Below, piece after piece: positions 18,038 through 25,892 of a DNA stretch of 64,000 nt. Both the position numbers and the translations under genes were made by a program. Each line of letters begins with the position of its first letter. Position 1 is the stretch's first letter. Below the pieces are notes generated by a model. That model was given only the letters and a program-made list of their open reading frames with translations. It did no database searches and had not been told where the DNA came from. Source of the DNA: an uncultured Prevotellaceae bacterium (GTDB lineage: Bacteria > Bacteroidota > Bacteroidia > Bacteroidales > Bacteroidaceae); assembly GCA_900319225.1 (NCBI GenBank), contig ONNV01000001.1, positions 222,663 to 286,662 of the forward strand, written 5' to 3'.

Positions 18038-18078
18038 AATGGCACAGGGAGACTGACCCTTTCGTGCCATTTTTTTTC
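18038..18078 (+). terminator. Terminator after the histidine phosphatase
   Basis: AATGGCAC (18038-18045) pairs with GTGCCATT (18064-18071), with an inner GGG/CCC, followed by a run of T. Confidence 0.85.
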
Positions 18079-18139
18079 TTTTGACGAGACGCATTTTGCG
18101 TAATCGGCAGTTTGGATAACAGAAAGGCTTGAAAGAGTG

Positions 18140-18715
18140 ATGGGGAGAACCATTCTCACTGAGGAGGAACTTGCATTAGGGTGTGCCCGTAAGGAACGTG
18201 GTGCACAGGGGGAACTATATACCCGATATGCGTCCCGACTCTACGCACTCTGCCTTAGATATATTGAGAACCGTGAGCAGGCCCGCGACCTCATGCATGA
18301 CGCGATGATAAAGGTTATGGATAATTTCCGTTCTTTCCGTTATGGGGGTGAGGGTTCGGTTTGGGCCTGGATGAGCCGGGTTACCGTAAATATGGCGGTT
18401 GACAAGCTAAAGGAGAGCAGCCGGTTCAGACAGATTCCGTTTGATGATGTCAGCGGGGCGGAGATTGAGAATGCTTTGGAGCCCGATGCTGAGTCAGTTG
18501 AGAGGATACCTGACGGAGTCCTGGACAAGATGATAGCTGATCTGCCCGATGTGAGGCGTACGGTGTTCAATATGTACTGTATAGACGGATTCAGCCATAA
18601 GGATATCGCCAAGGCGTTGGGAATATCGGAAAGTGGCTCGACATCGATACTGGCAAAGGCTCGCGCCAGCCTGAGGAAGGCGCTTACTTGTTACCTAAAC
18701 GAAACTGGACTATGA
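18140..18715 (+). CDS. ECF-type RNA polymerase sigma factor
   Basis: 191 residues from the ATG at 18140; a GTG one codon upstream is also in frame. Region 2 is clear (YASRLYALCLRYIENREQAR, then DLMHDAMIKVMDNFRSFR), as is region 4 (LPDVRRTVFNMYCIDGFSHK, then DIAKALGISESGSTSILAKA). No other domains, so it is a typical extracytoplasmic-function sigma factor. Its stop codon overlaps the start of the next gene by 4 bp (ATGA), which pairs it with the membrane protein downstream as its likely anti-sigma or sensor. In Bacteroidota such pairs often respond to signals passed from TonB receptors. Confidence 0.92.
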   Translation: MGRTILTEEELALGCARKERGAQGELYTRYASRLYALCLRYIENREQARDLMHDAMIKVMDNFRSFRYGGEGSVWAWMSRVTVNMAVDKLKESSRFRQIPFDDVSGAEIENALEPDAESVERIPDGVLDKMIADLPDVRRTVFNMYCIDGFSHKDIAKALGISESGSTSILAKARASLRKALTCYLNETGL

Positions 18716-19881
18716 AGGATTGGGAAGACATAATGAAAGAACGTCTGACAGCCCGCAAGGCGGAACTGCCGGAGTCTGACTGGAATGATTTCCTCTCCAG
18801 AAAGGCTGCTCACGAACTGGCCGGCAAACGACGCCGCCGGATCCTGTTTACTTCCATTTTCATACCTGCAGCAGCTGCGGTTCTGTTGTTGCTGTTCATT
18901 ATGCCATTCAGTGCCGATGTCAATGACGTCCGGATGGCTCAGGTTAAACAGCCGCAGGAGCCTGTAGCCGCAGATAGCATGAATATTACGTCTGTTGACA
19001 CCATTGTGCCTGTAGATACCGTAGCTCCGGTTGTTCCGGTAGTACCTGAGGTTAAGAAGCCTGTGGTAAGGTCCAAAGCCCCGTATAAAAGCTCAGTCGC
19101 TCAGGTTCAGCCTTCTGAGCCGGAACCTGTACCTGTACAGGAGAACGTACAGGGGCTGATGGATGAGCGTCTGATAGCTCAGAACAAACCGGCAGCGGCA
19201 GAGTCCGATGATATGATGCTGAGTGAGGTTGCGATAACGGGTGTTGTGGCAAGGGTCCAGATGATAAACGATACAGCTATGTTCAACAGCGCAGCCTACA
19301 AACTTCCGGAGGGCTCGTCGGTTGAGGATCTTATACGTAAACTTCCCGGCGTGAAGATATCAGAAGATGGAACCATTACGGTGAACGGTAAGGTTGTTCA
19401 ACAAATCAAAGTCAATGATAAGGTTTTTTGGACCGATGACAAGACTATTGCTCTGAATCAGCTTACTGCCGATATGATTGAGAAGGTCAAGGCTTATGAC
19501 AAGGCGAGTGACATGAACCGTCAGACCGGTATTGATGACGGCATGGAGGCAACGGTATTGGATATGGATCTTGCTAAGGTCAAGTCTTATGACAGTAAGA
19601 GAAACCTGTCCCGCAATACCGGTATTGATGACGGCATGGAGGTGTTCGTAACGGATCTTTGGACTTCAATGATAGTCGTAAACGGCCAGATAACCAGCGT
19701 TGATCACAGCAGATTAACCGGTCGCCGTATAGGGAAAAAGATAAGAAAACGTGATGTGGCCCTATTGCTTGGAATCCCCGCCGGAAAGATAAAGTCAATG
19801 GATCTCTATGATTCACCTCAGGGCAGGAGAATCTGGGGCGAGAAGGGGGCTCACGGCGTAATATCGGTAGTGACGAGGTAA
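18712..19881 (+). CDS. Membrane anti-sigma-like protein with TonB-plug-like periplasmic domains
   Basis: 389 residues from the ATG at 18712, which overlaps the sigma-factor stop; the TTG 24 bp upstream is not preferred. Residues 1-43 are a short cytoplasmic domain ending in KRRRR, resembling Bacteroidota anti-sigma N-termini. One transmembrane helix spans ~44-64. Residues ~75-150 are a Pro/Val/Glu-rich spacer. Residues ~167-260 resemble a TonB-receptor plug (LPEGSSVEDLIRKLPGVKI, DGTITVNGKVVQQIKVNDKV). A duplicated ~30-residue block follows (258-287 and 289-317, both with TGIDDGME). The C-terminus (~318-389) is a second plug-like end (MIVVNGQ, EKGAHGVISVVTR). No beta-barrel follows, so it cannot be a receptor itself. 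A signalling role is inferred from the coupling to the sigma factor. Confidence 0.8.
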   Translation: MKDWEDIMKERLTARKAELPESDWNDFLSRKAAHELAGKRRRRILFTSIFIPAAAAVLLLLFIMPFSADVNDVRMAQVKQPQEPVAADSMNITSVDTIVPVDTVAPVVPVVPEVKKPVVRSKAPYKSSVAQVQPSEPEPVPVQENVQGLMDERLIAQNKPAAAESDDMMLSEVAITGVVARVQMINDTAMFNSAAYKLPEGSSVEDLIRKLPGVKISEDGTITVNGKVVQQIKVNDKVFWTDDKTIALNQLTADMIEKVKAYDKASDMNRQTGIDDGMEATVLDMDLAKVKSYDSKRNLSRNTGIDDGMEVFVTDLWTSMIVVNGQITSVDHSRLTGRRIGKKIRKRDVALLLGIPAGKIKSMDLYDSPQGRRIWGEKGAHGVISVVTR

Positions 19882-20113
19882 GTGCTGCAGCTCCGTGCCA
19901 TCCTGTTTGCCTTGGAACCGTGAAAACTGAATGTTTTATATATAAATATGTAAAGTGTCTTTTTGTCAGAGTTTTGTCTAGGTTTGATAAATAAAATAGC
20001 AATGTGATATAAAAATGTGGGATTTGTTTGCAAAGTGTAAATAATATGCCGTTATGAGGTTGCAAAATAATTGTATATTGTTTAAAACTTTATCAATTTT
20101 TCACCCCAAAATA

Positions 20114-20145
20114 TTTGTTTTGACCGAATTAAGGGAGTACCTTTG
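20114..20145 (+). promoter_or_regulatory. Promoter of serC-serA operon
   Basis: TTTG at 20114-20117, a 20-bp spacer, and TACCTTTG at 20138-20145, a near-ideal Bacteroidota promoter 36 bp upstream of the serC ATG. The rest of the 19882-20181 gap is AT-rich with no other feature I can support. Confidence 0.8.
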
Positions 20146-20181
20146 CGGCACGAATCAAAACATTAACATTTTTATATCGTT

Positions 20182-21246
20182 ATGAAGCATAATTTTTGCG
20201 CAGGTCCTGCTGTACTTCCGCAGGAGGTAATTGAGAAATCAGCTCAGGCTGTCTATGATTTTGCCGGCACAGGCATTTCAATTCTCTCTATCAGCCACCG
20301 TTCAAAGGAGTTCCAGCCCATCGTTGATGAGGCCGAGGCTCTTATCAAGGAGATCCTGGATGTTCCCGAGGGTTATTCAGTTCTTTTCCTGGCTGGTGGC
20401 GCCAGCATGGAGTTCTGTCGCATCCCTTATAACTTCCTTAACAAGAAGGCTGCTTATCTGAACACCGGTGTTTGGGCTAAGAAGGCCATGAAGGAGGCTA
20501 AGGCATTCGGTGAGGTAGTTGAGGTTGCTTCATCGGCCGATGCAAACTACACCTTCATCCCCAAGGATTATGTAATCCCTGCCGATGCAGATTATTTCCA
20601 CTTTACAACAAACAACACCATCTACGGTACTGAGATCCGCAAGGACCTGGACAGCCCGGTTCCATTGATCTCTGATATGTCATCAGATATTTTCTCACGT
20701 CCTATCGACGTAAGTAAGTATAACTGCATCTATGGTGGTGCCCAGAAGAACCTGGCTCCTTCAGGTATGGCTTTCGTAATCATCAAGAACGATGCTCTGG
20801 GTCATGTAGACCGTTACATCCCCACCATGCTGAACTACCAGACTCACATTGACAACGGTTCAATGTTCAATACTCCTCCCACATTCACTATCTACTCAGC
20901 TATGGAGTCACTCCGTTGGCTCAAGGCTCAGGGCGGTGTTAAGGAGATGGCTAAGCGTGCCGAGGCCCGTGCTGCCAAGCTGTACGGTGAGATTGACCGC
21001 AACCGTCTGTTCGTAGGTACCGCTAAGGATGAGGATCGTTCTTACATGAACATCTGCTGGGTTATGGCTCCTGAGTATAAGGAACTTGAGGAGGAGTTCA
21101 TGAACTTTGCCAAGGGCAAGGGTATGGTTGGTATCAAGGGTCACCGTTCAGTGGGCGGTTTCCGTGCATCTTGCTACAACGCTCTGCCTATGGAGAGTGT
21201 TGACGCCCTTATCGCTTGCATGAAGGAGTTTGAGGCTAATCATTGA
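20182..21246 (+). CDS. serC: Phosphoserine aminotransferase
   Basis: A 354-residue PLP enzyme, class V aminotransferase fold, catalysing 3-phosphohydroxypyruvate to phosphoserine in serine biosynthesis (and the equivalent step for vitamin B6). Motifs: [13 protein letters not shown] at the N-terminus, [18 protein letters not shown], and the PLP lysine region [12 protein letters not shown]. The C-terminus [20 protein letters not shown] is typical. It starts an operon with serA and a DUF1015 gene. Strong codon bias. Confidence 0.97.
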   Translation: MKHNFCAGPAVLPQEVIEKSAQAVYDFAGTGISILSISHRSKEFQPIVDEAEALIKEILDVPEGYSVLFLAGGASMEFCRIPYNFLNKKAAYLNTGVWAKKAMKEAKAFGEVVEVASSADANYTFIPKDYVIPADADYFHFTTNNTIYGTEIRKDLDSPVPLISDMSSDIFSRPIDVSKYNCIYGGAQKNLAPSGMAFVIIKNDALGHVDRYIPTMLNYQTHIDNGSMFNTPPTFTIYSAMESLRWLKAQGGVKEMAKRAEARAAKLYGEIDRNRLFVGTAKDEDRSYMNICWVMAPEYKELEEEFMNFAKGKGMVGIKGHRSVGGFRASCYNALPMESVDALIACMKEFEANH

Positions 21247-21272
21247 TTCATTAGATTATAATCGATATTGAT

Positions 21273-22193
21273 ATGAAGGTACTTGTTGCTACGTCAAAGC
21301 CTTTTGCTAAGATCGCTGTTGACGGAATCCGTGAGGTTATAGAGGGCGCCGGTTTTGAGCTGGCCCTGCTTGAGAAATATACTGAGAAATCAGCTCTGCT
21401 TGCAGCAGTAGCCGATGCTGACGCTATCATCATCCGCAGTGACATCATAGACGCTGAGGTATTTGATGCCGCCAAGCAGCTTAAGATCGTGGTTCGCGCC
21501 GGTGCAGGTTATGATAATGTTGACCTGGCATCTGCTACAGCACACGGAGTATGCGTAATGAATACTCCCGGCCAGAACGCCAACGCTGTTGCCGAGCTCG
21601 TAGCCGGTCTGATGGTTTACGCCGTACGTAACTTCTACAACGGCACATCAGGTATCGAGCTTCTGGGTAAGAAGCTGGGTATCCACGCCTTTGGAAACGT
21701 AGGCCGTAACGTAGCCCGCATCGCCAAGGGATTCGGCATGGAGGTTTACGCTTTCGATGCATACTGCCCCAAGGAGGTTATCGAGGCTGCCGGTGTACAT
21801 GCAGTTGACAACGTAGAGGATATGTACAAGACCTGCCAGTTCATTTCACTGCACCTGCCTGCAACTGATGAGACCAAGAACTCTATCGGCAGCAAGCTCG
21901 TTGGTCTGATGCCTAAGGGTGCCGTTCTGGTTAACTCAGCCCGTAAGGAGATCATCAATGAGGAGGAACTGATCAAGCTCATGCAGGAGCGTGAGGACAT
22001 CAAGTTCGTATCAGATATAGCACCTGCCGCAGCTGCCAAGTTTGAGGAGCTGTTTGCCGGCCGCTACTTTGCTACTCCCAAGAAGATGGGTGCCCAGACT
22101 GCCGAGGCTAACATCAACGCCGGTATCGCAGCTGCCAACCAGATCGTGGGATTCATCAAGGATGGTTGCACCAAGTTCATGGTAAATAGATAA
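21273..22193 (+). CDS. serA: D-3-phosphoglycerate dehydrogenase, short form with Lys in place of catalytic His
   Basis: 306 residues; oxidises 3-phosphoglycerate to 3-phosphohydroxypyruvate, the first step of serine synthesis. The NAD-binding motif is GIHAFGNVGRNVARI and the active-site Arg lies in VNSARKEI (Arg224). The regulatory ACT and intervening domains are absent, as in the short type III enzymes. At the position of the usual TPH catalytic His the sequence reads ATPKKMGAQT, giving Lys270. This matches the Lys variant known for Bacteroides-like and Entamoeba enzymes, so it is probably active. 26 bp after serC; stop and next start overlap by one base (TAATG). Confidence 0.95.
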   Translation: MKVLVATSKPFAKIAVDGIREVIEGAGFELALLEKYTEKSALLAAVADADAIIIRSDIIDAEVFDAAKQLKIVVRAGAGYDNVDLASATAHGVCVMNTPGQNANAVAELVAGLMVYAVRNFYNGTSGIELLGKKLGIHAFGNVGRNVARIAKGFGMEVYAFDAYCPKEVIEAAGVHAVDNVEDMYKTCQFISLHLPATDETKNSIGSKLVGLMPKGAVLVNSARKEIINEEELIKLMQEREDIKFVSDIAPAAAAKFEELFAGRYFATPKKMGAQTAEANINAGIAAANQIVGFIKDGCTKFMVNR

Positions 22194-23440
22194 TGGCTGT
22201 AGTAAAACCATTCCAGGGAATACGTCCCCCCAAGGATCTTGTTGAGAAGGTCCAGAGCCGTCCTTATGACGTGCTCAACTCTGAGGAGGCTAAAGCCGAG
22301 GCTGCAGGCAATGAGATGTCACTCTATCACATCATCAAGCCTGAGATTGACTTTGATCCCATAGCAGAGGAGACTGATCCCAGAGTATATGCCAAGGCTG
22401 CCGAGAACTTCAAGAAGTTCCAGGATAACGGCTGGCTCAAGCGCGACACTAAGGAGCAGTACTATATCTACGCTCAGACCATGAATGGTAAGACCCAGTA
22501 CGGTCTGGTGGTTTGCGCATACGTTGAGGATTACCTCAAGGGTAACATCAAGAAGCATGAGCTTACCCGTGCCGATAAGGAGGAGGACCGCATGAAGCAT
22601 GTTCGCGTCAACAACGCCAACATTGAGCCGGTGTTCTTTGCTTATCCCGATGACAAGGTTCTTGACGAGCTTGTTGCCAAGTACGTAAAGGGTGCTCCCG
22701 AGTATGATTACGTTGCACAGGGTGACGGTTTCCGTCATCAGCTCTGGATAATAGATAAGGATGAGGATATCAAGACTGTAACTGAGAGGTTTGCAGGTAT
22801 TCCTTCACTCTATATCGCTGATGGTCACCACCGTTCAGCTGCTGCTGCACTGGTTGGTGCCGAGAAGGCCCGCCAGAATCCCAACCATCGTGGTGATGAG
22901 GAGTACAACTACTTCATGGCTGTTTGCTTCCCGGCTTCACAGCTCACCATCATCGATTATAACCGCGTGGTTAAGGATCTGAACGGAATGTCATCGGACC
23001 AGTTCCTCAAGGCTCTTGAAAAGAACTTTGTTGTTGAGAACAAGGGTAAAGAGATATTCAAGCCGTCAGAACTTCATACATTCTCACTCTATCTGGATGG
23101 CGAATGGTATAAACTGACAGCTAAGAAGGGTACGTTCGATGATGCCGATCCTATCGGAGTTCTTGATGTAACAATATCATCAAATCTTATTCTGGACCAG
23201 CTGCTGGGCATTAAGGACCTGCGCCGTGACAAGCGTATTGACTTTGTTGGCGGTATACGCGGTCTGGGCGAGCTCAAGCGCCGTGTTGACAGCGGTGAGA
23301 TGAAGATGGCTCTGGCGCTCTATCCGGTTTCTATGAAACAACTTATGGATATAGCCGATACGGGCAACATCATGCCTCCCAAGACCACTTGGTTCGAGCC
23401 AAAGCTCCGCTCCGGTCTCGTGATACACTCACTCGACTAA
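22193..23440 (+). CDS. DUF1015 family protein
   Basis: 415 residues, cytoplasmic, no signal peptide. The family markers are AVVKPFQGIRPPKDLVEKV at the start, the central IADGHHRSAAA motif, and a LGIKDLRRDKRIDFVGG block. Its biochemical function is not established. Genes of this family commonly follow serA in Bacteroidota, and here the start overlaps the serA stop by one base, so it is almost certainly translated from the serC-serA mRNA and may act in or near serine metabolism. The GHHR motif suggests a metal or phosphate site, but that is inference. Confidence 0.88.
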   Translation: MAVVKPFQGIRPPKDLVEKVQSRPYDVLNSEEAKAEAAGNEMSLYHIIKPEIDFDPIAEETDPRVYAKAAENFKKFQDNGWLKRDTKEQYYIYAQTMNGKTQYGLVVCAYVEDYLKGNIKKHELTRADKEEDRMKHVRVNNANIEPVFFAYPDDKVLDELVAKYVKGAPEYDYVAQGDGFRHQLWIIDKDEDIKTVTERFAGIPSLYIADGHHRSAAAALVGAEKARQNPNHRGDEEYNYFMAVCFPASQLTIIDYNRVVKDLNGMSSDQFLKALEKNFVVENKGKEIFKPSELHTFSLYLDGEWYKLTAKKGTFDDADPIGVLDVTISSNLILDQLLGIKDLRRDKRIDFVGGIRGLGELKRRVDSGEMKMALALYPVSMKQLMDIADTGNIMPPKTTWFEPKLRSGLVIHSLD

Positions 23441-23642
23441 TTGAGAATTGAGAATTGAAAATTGAAAATTATAAAAATGGCTCGGAAGATTTCCGGGCCA
23501 TTTTTAATGTCGCGGGCTTTACGCAGGTGCGTTGGATTTAATACTCAATTATGTCACTTCGTTCCATGATTTTTGTCGCGACTCGGGATAGAAAGTAAAC
23601 TTTCTCTCCTCTCACTGCTCCAAAAATTCTCAATTCTCAATT
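23439..23642. repeat. 204-bp element bounded by 18-bp perfect inverted repeats
   Basis: AATTGAGAATTGAGAATT at 23439-23456 recurs as its exact reverse complement at 23625-23642. The left copy continues as GAAAATT repeats. The element lies between two convergent genes, covers the DUF1015 stop at its left edge, and supplies the last codons and stop of the mmcQ/yjbR gene at its right edge. It contains a strong terminator. The form is that of a small non-autonomous (MITE-like) insertion or a paired A/T heptamer repeat; no target-site duplication is obvious. Confidence 0.6.
23473..23505. terminator. Terminator between DUF1015 and mmcQ/yjbR genes
   Basis: A 15-bp stem (23473-23487 with 23491-23505, one G-T pair) and a GAT loop, with A-run and T-run flanks, able to act in both directions. 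Confidence 0.85.
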
Positions 23643-23983
23643 GGACTGACGCGGTCTTTTTTGGGGAGTTTGGAGTTTACTTCGTTGTAGGCGTGACGGG
23701 TTAGCTCTTCTATCAGGGGACGGTCCACATCGGCGTCCAGACGTATCTGGTTCCAGTATTTCTTGTTCCAGTGGAAAGCACCTTCTATTGCGGCGTAACG
23801 GTCACGCAGTTCCAGCGAGCGGTCCGGGTCACACTTGAGCACCACGATATCGGGCTTATCGAGCGTAATGCAGGCAAATATCTTGCCCTTTAGACGGAAT
23901 ACCACCACCGTTTCATCAAACGGCATATCCTCAGTCACCAGAGGCAGACTCAGGCAGTATTCCCTAAACAATTCTATATCCAT
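23630..23983 (-). CDS. MmcQ/YjbR family protein
   Basis: 117 residues from the ATG at 23983; the reading frame is open much further upstream, but that part is the shadow of the divergent gene. Family motifs: MDIELFREYCLSLP, VVVFRLKGKIFACI and the C-terminal HWNKKYWNQI plus LIEELTRHAYNEV. The fold (CyaY-like, 'double-wing') has been proposed to bind DNA, but the function is unproven. The stop codon and last residues (SPIEN) lie inside an 18-bp inverted repeat, so the original C-terminus may have been replaced by the insertion. Confidence 0.88.
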   Translation of the reverse strand: MDIELFREYCLSLPLVTEDMPFDETVVVFRLKGKIFACITLDKPDIVVLKCDPDRSLELRDRYAAIEGAFHWNKKYWNQIRLDADVDRPLIEELTRHAYNEVNSKLPKKDRVSPIEN

Positions 23984-23991
23984 AACAGAGG

Positions 23992-23999
23992 CAAATGTA
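23992..23999 (-). promoter_or_regulatory. -7 element for mmcQ/yjbR gene
   Basis: TACATTTG on the minus strand (TAnnTTTG match), 8 bp upstream of the ATG at 23983. It shares a 42-bp gap with the divergent promoter at 24013. Confidence 0.5.
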
Positions 24000-24012
24000 G
24001 TCAATTTCTTTT

Positions 24013-24020
24013 TAAATTTG
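24013..24020 (+). promoter_or_regulatory. -7 element for the DUF5131-ridA-yigZ-GH67 operon
   Basis: TAAATTTG (TAnnTTTG match) ends 5 bp before the ATG at 24026, so the transcript could start at or almost at the start codon. The -33 element is unclear. Confidence 0.5.
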
Positions 24021-24025
24021 CAGAT

Positions 24026-24847
24026 ATGGCGGAGCACTGGAGCATATATGCAGACTGGAACCCTTGGCATGGTTGTACCAAGATAAGCCCGGGGTGCAAG
24101 TATTGCTATGTGTACAGGCAGGATGCCATGTACGGGAGTGAGATTGGGAGCAACCTGGCCCGTAAGACGGCTGCTTTTGATCTGCCCGTTAAGCGTAGGC
24201 GTGACCGCAGCTGGAAGATCGAGCCGGGCAAGATGGTGTTCACCTGCTTTACATCGGACTTCCTGCTTAAGGATGCCGATGAGTGGCGCCGTGAGTGCTG
24301 GCATATGATGCGGGTGCGCAGTGACCTGTGGTTCTATTTCTTTACCAAACGCATAGACCGTTTCATGGAGTGTGTGCCCGATGACTGGGCCGACGGCTAC
24401 GACAACGTGCTGGTGGGCTGTACGGTTGAGAACCAGCAGATGGCCGACTACCGTCTGCCTATATTCAAGGCATTGCCCATCAAGCATAAGTCAATCATTG
24501 TATCTCCGTTGATAGAAGCTGTGGATATTTCAAAATACCTTGACGATAGTATTGAAGAGGTATCGGTAGGAGGGGAGTCCGGGGTCGATGCACGTCCGTG
24601 CAATTATGACTGGATATTGGACCTGCGTCGTCAGTGCGTGGAGAAGGATGTGCCGTTCCGCTTTCATCAGACCGGAGCCCGGTTCATAAAGGATGGCAAG
24701 CAGTACTATGTAAGACGTCCGTTCCAGCTGAGTCAGGCGCATAAAGCCAATATTGACTATAAGATTGACCGTTTCTTTGTGCCGGAGAAGGTGAAATTCG
24801 AGTGGAAGGAGAGTGATTATCGGCAGGAAGAACTATTTTTGCAATAA
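24026..24847 (+). CDS. DUF5131 (phage Gp37/Gp68-like) radical-SAM-like protein
   Basis: 273 residues. The N-terminus WNPWHGCTKISPGCKYCYVY is the signature of the DUF5131/Gp37-Gp68 family, with cysteines spaced CxxxxxxCxxC, resembling an iron-sulfur site of radical SAM type. Later blocks MVFTCFTSDFLLKDADEW, WFYFFTKRIDRF and VGGESGVDARPC are family-typical. Biochemical function is unknown; related proteins occur in phages and in bacterial chromosomes. Here there is no phage context: it heads an operon with ridA, yigZ and a GH67 gene. Confidence 0.85.
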   Translation: MAEHWSIYADWNPWHGCTKISPGCKYCYVYRQDAMYGSEIGSNLARKTAAFDLPVKRRRDRSWKIEPGKMVFTCFTSDFLLKDADEWRRECWHMMRVRSDLWFYFFTKRIDRFMECVPDDWADGYDNVLVGCTVENQQMADYRLPIFKALPIKHKSIIVSPLIEAVDISKYLDDSIEEVSVGGESGVDARPCNYDWILDLRRQCVEKDVPFRFHQTGARFIKDGKQYYVRRPFQLSQAHKANIDYKIDRFFVPEKVKFEWKESDYRQEELFLQ

Positions 24848-24859
24848 ATTTAACGCTAT

Positions 24860-25234
24860 ATGAGAAAGACAATTGCTACAGCTAAGGCTCCGGCTGCAAT
24901 AGGACCCTATTCACAGGCTATTGACCTGAACGGAACTGTATTTGTATCGGGACAGCTCCCTGTTAATCCTGCCGATGGTACTATCCCTGCAGGAATTGAA
25001 CTGCAGACTCGTCAGGCACTGGATAACATAGGTGCCATTCTTAAAGAGGCCGGCCTTACTCATAACGATATAGTAAAGACCACTGTCCTGCTGGCTGACC
25101 TTAAGGATTTTGCAGCCATGAACGCCGTATATGCAGAGTATTTCCCGCAGGATAAGCCCGCACGTGTATGCTACCAGGTAGTGGCTCTGCCCAAGGGCGC
25201 TCTTATTGAGATTGATGCCATAGCCGGCAAGTAA
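24860..25234 (+). CDS. ridA: RidA family enamine/imine deaminase
   Basis: 124 residues, the normal length. Motifs: KAPAAIGPYSQAIDLNG, FVSGQLPVNP, and the C-terminal PARVCYQVVALPKGALIEID containing the key Arg. RidA hydrolyses reactive 2-aminoacrylate-type enamines made by PLP enzymes and so protects metabolism. It starts 12 bp after the DUF5131 gene and is followed after 1 bp by yigZ. Confidence 0.95.
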   Translation: MRKTIATAKAPAAIGPYSQAIDLNGTVFVSGQLPVNPADGTIPAGIELQTRQALDNIGAILKEAGLTHNDIVKTTVLLADLKDFAAMNAVYAEYFPQDKPARVCYQVVALPKGALIEIDAIAGK

Positions 25235-25235
25235 G

Positions 25236-25892
25236 ATGGCGGCGGCAACTGATACATACCAGACCATAAAGGGTGATGCGCAGGCGCAGTTCGTAGAGCA
25301 GCGCAGCCGTTTCATCTCCTTTATATGGCATGTATCCGGTGCCGATGAGGTCAAGGACCGTATAACGGCCCTGCAGAAAGAGTATTACGATGCACGGCAC
25401 ATATGCTATGCGTATATGCTTGGTGCGGAGCGTACAGACTGGCGTGCCAATGATAACGGAGAACCCTCAGGAACGGCCGGAAAGCCCATTCTGGGGCAGA
25501 TAAACAGTGCCGGACTGAGTGATGTGCTGATAGCCGTGGTGCGTTACTTCGGCGGCGTAAAGTTGGGTACATCGGGCCTTACTGAGGCTTACCGTCTTGC
25601 GGCTGCACAGGCCATAGAGAACGCAGAGGTCGTTACCGCTTATGTGGAACGCAACGTTACTGTGCTGTTTACGTACAATATGACCAATGTGGTCATGAAA
25701 GCTGTAAAAGACCTGGATGTACGTATTGTGAGCCAGGATTATGGTTCATTCACGACCGATGGCTGTGACCGCGCGTTTGAGTGTAAATCAGTCTTTAGGG
25801 CAAAGCTTTCCGTGGCCGATGAGTTTGAGGCAAAAATTAATGCTGTAAGTGATACACAAGCTGATAAAGAACTAATTATAACCCGAATATGA
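25236..25892 (+). CDS. YigZ/IMPACT family protein
   Basis: 218 residues with the UPF0029/IMPACT domain in the first ~130 residues (RSRFISFIWHVSG, HICYAYMLG, NDNGEPSGTAGKPIL, VVRYFGGVKLGTSGL) and a C-terminal ferredoxin-like domain of ~70 residues. In eukaryotes IMPACT proteins act on translation control; the bacterial role is unclear. One bp after ridA; its stop overlaps the GH67 start (ATGA). Confidence 0.93.
   Translation: MAAATDTYQTIKGDAQAQFVEQRSRFISFIWHVSGADEVKDRITALQKEYYDARHICYAYMLGAERTDWRANDNGEPSGTAGKPILGQINSAGLSDVLIAVVRYFGGVKLGTSGLTEAYRLAAAQAIENAEVVTAYVERNVTVLFTYNMTNVVMKAVKDLDVRIVSQDYGSFTTDGCDRAFECKSVFRAKLSVADEFEAKINAVSDTQADKELIITRI

Noticed and set aside
21273-22193. Broken SerA because the catalytic His is missing
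   Set aside because: Lys at this position is a known variant of short SerA enzymes in Bacteroides-like bacteria and Entamoeba, and the gene is intact in a conserved operon.
23441-23643. Tandem heptamers GAGAATT/GAAAATT as a CRISPR or VNTR array
   Set aside because: Only four short units on one side and an inverted pair on the other; no spacers and no cas genes.
23984-24487. Long N-terminal extension of the MmcQ/YjbR protein
   Set aside because: The frame is open only as a shadow of the DUF5131 gene; the family start, promoter and divergent layout place the start at 23983.
24026-24847. Prophage remnant because of phage Gp37/Gp68-like similarity
   Set aside because: No other phage gene nearby; the gene sits in a tight operon with ridA and yigZ and has normal base composition.
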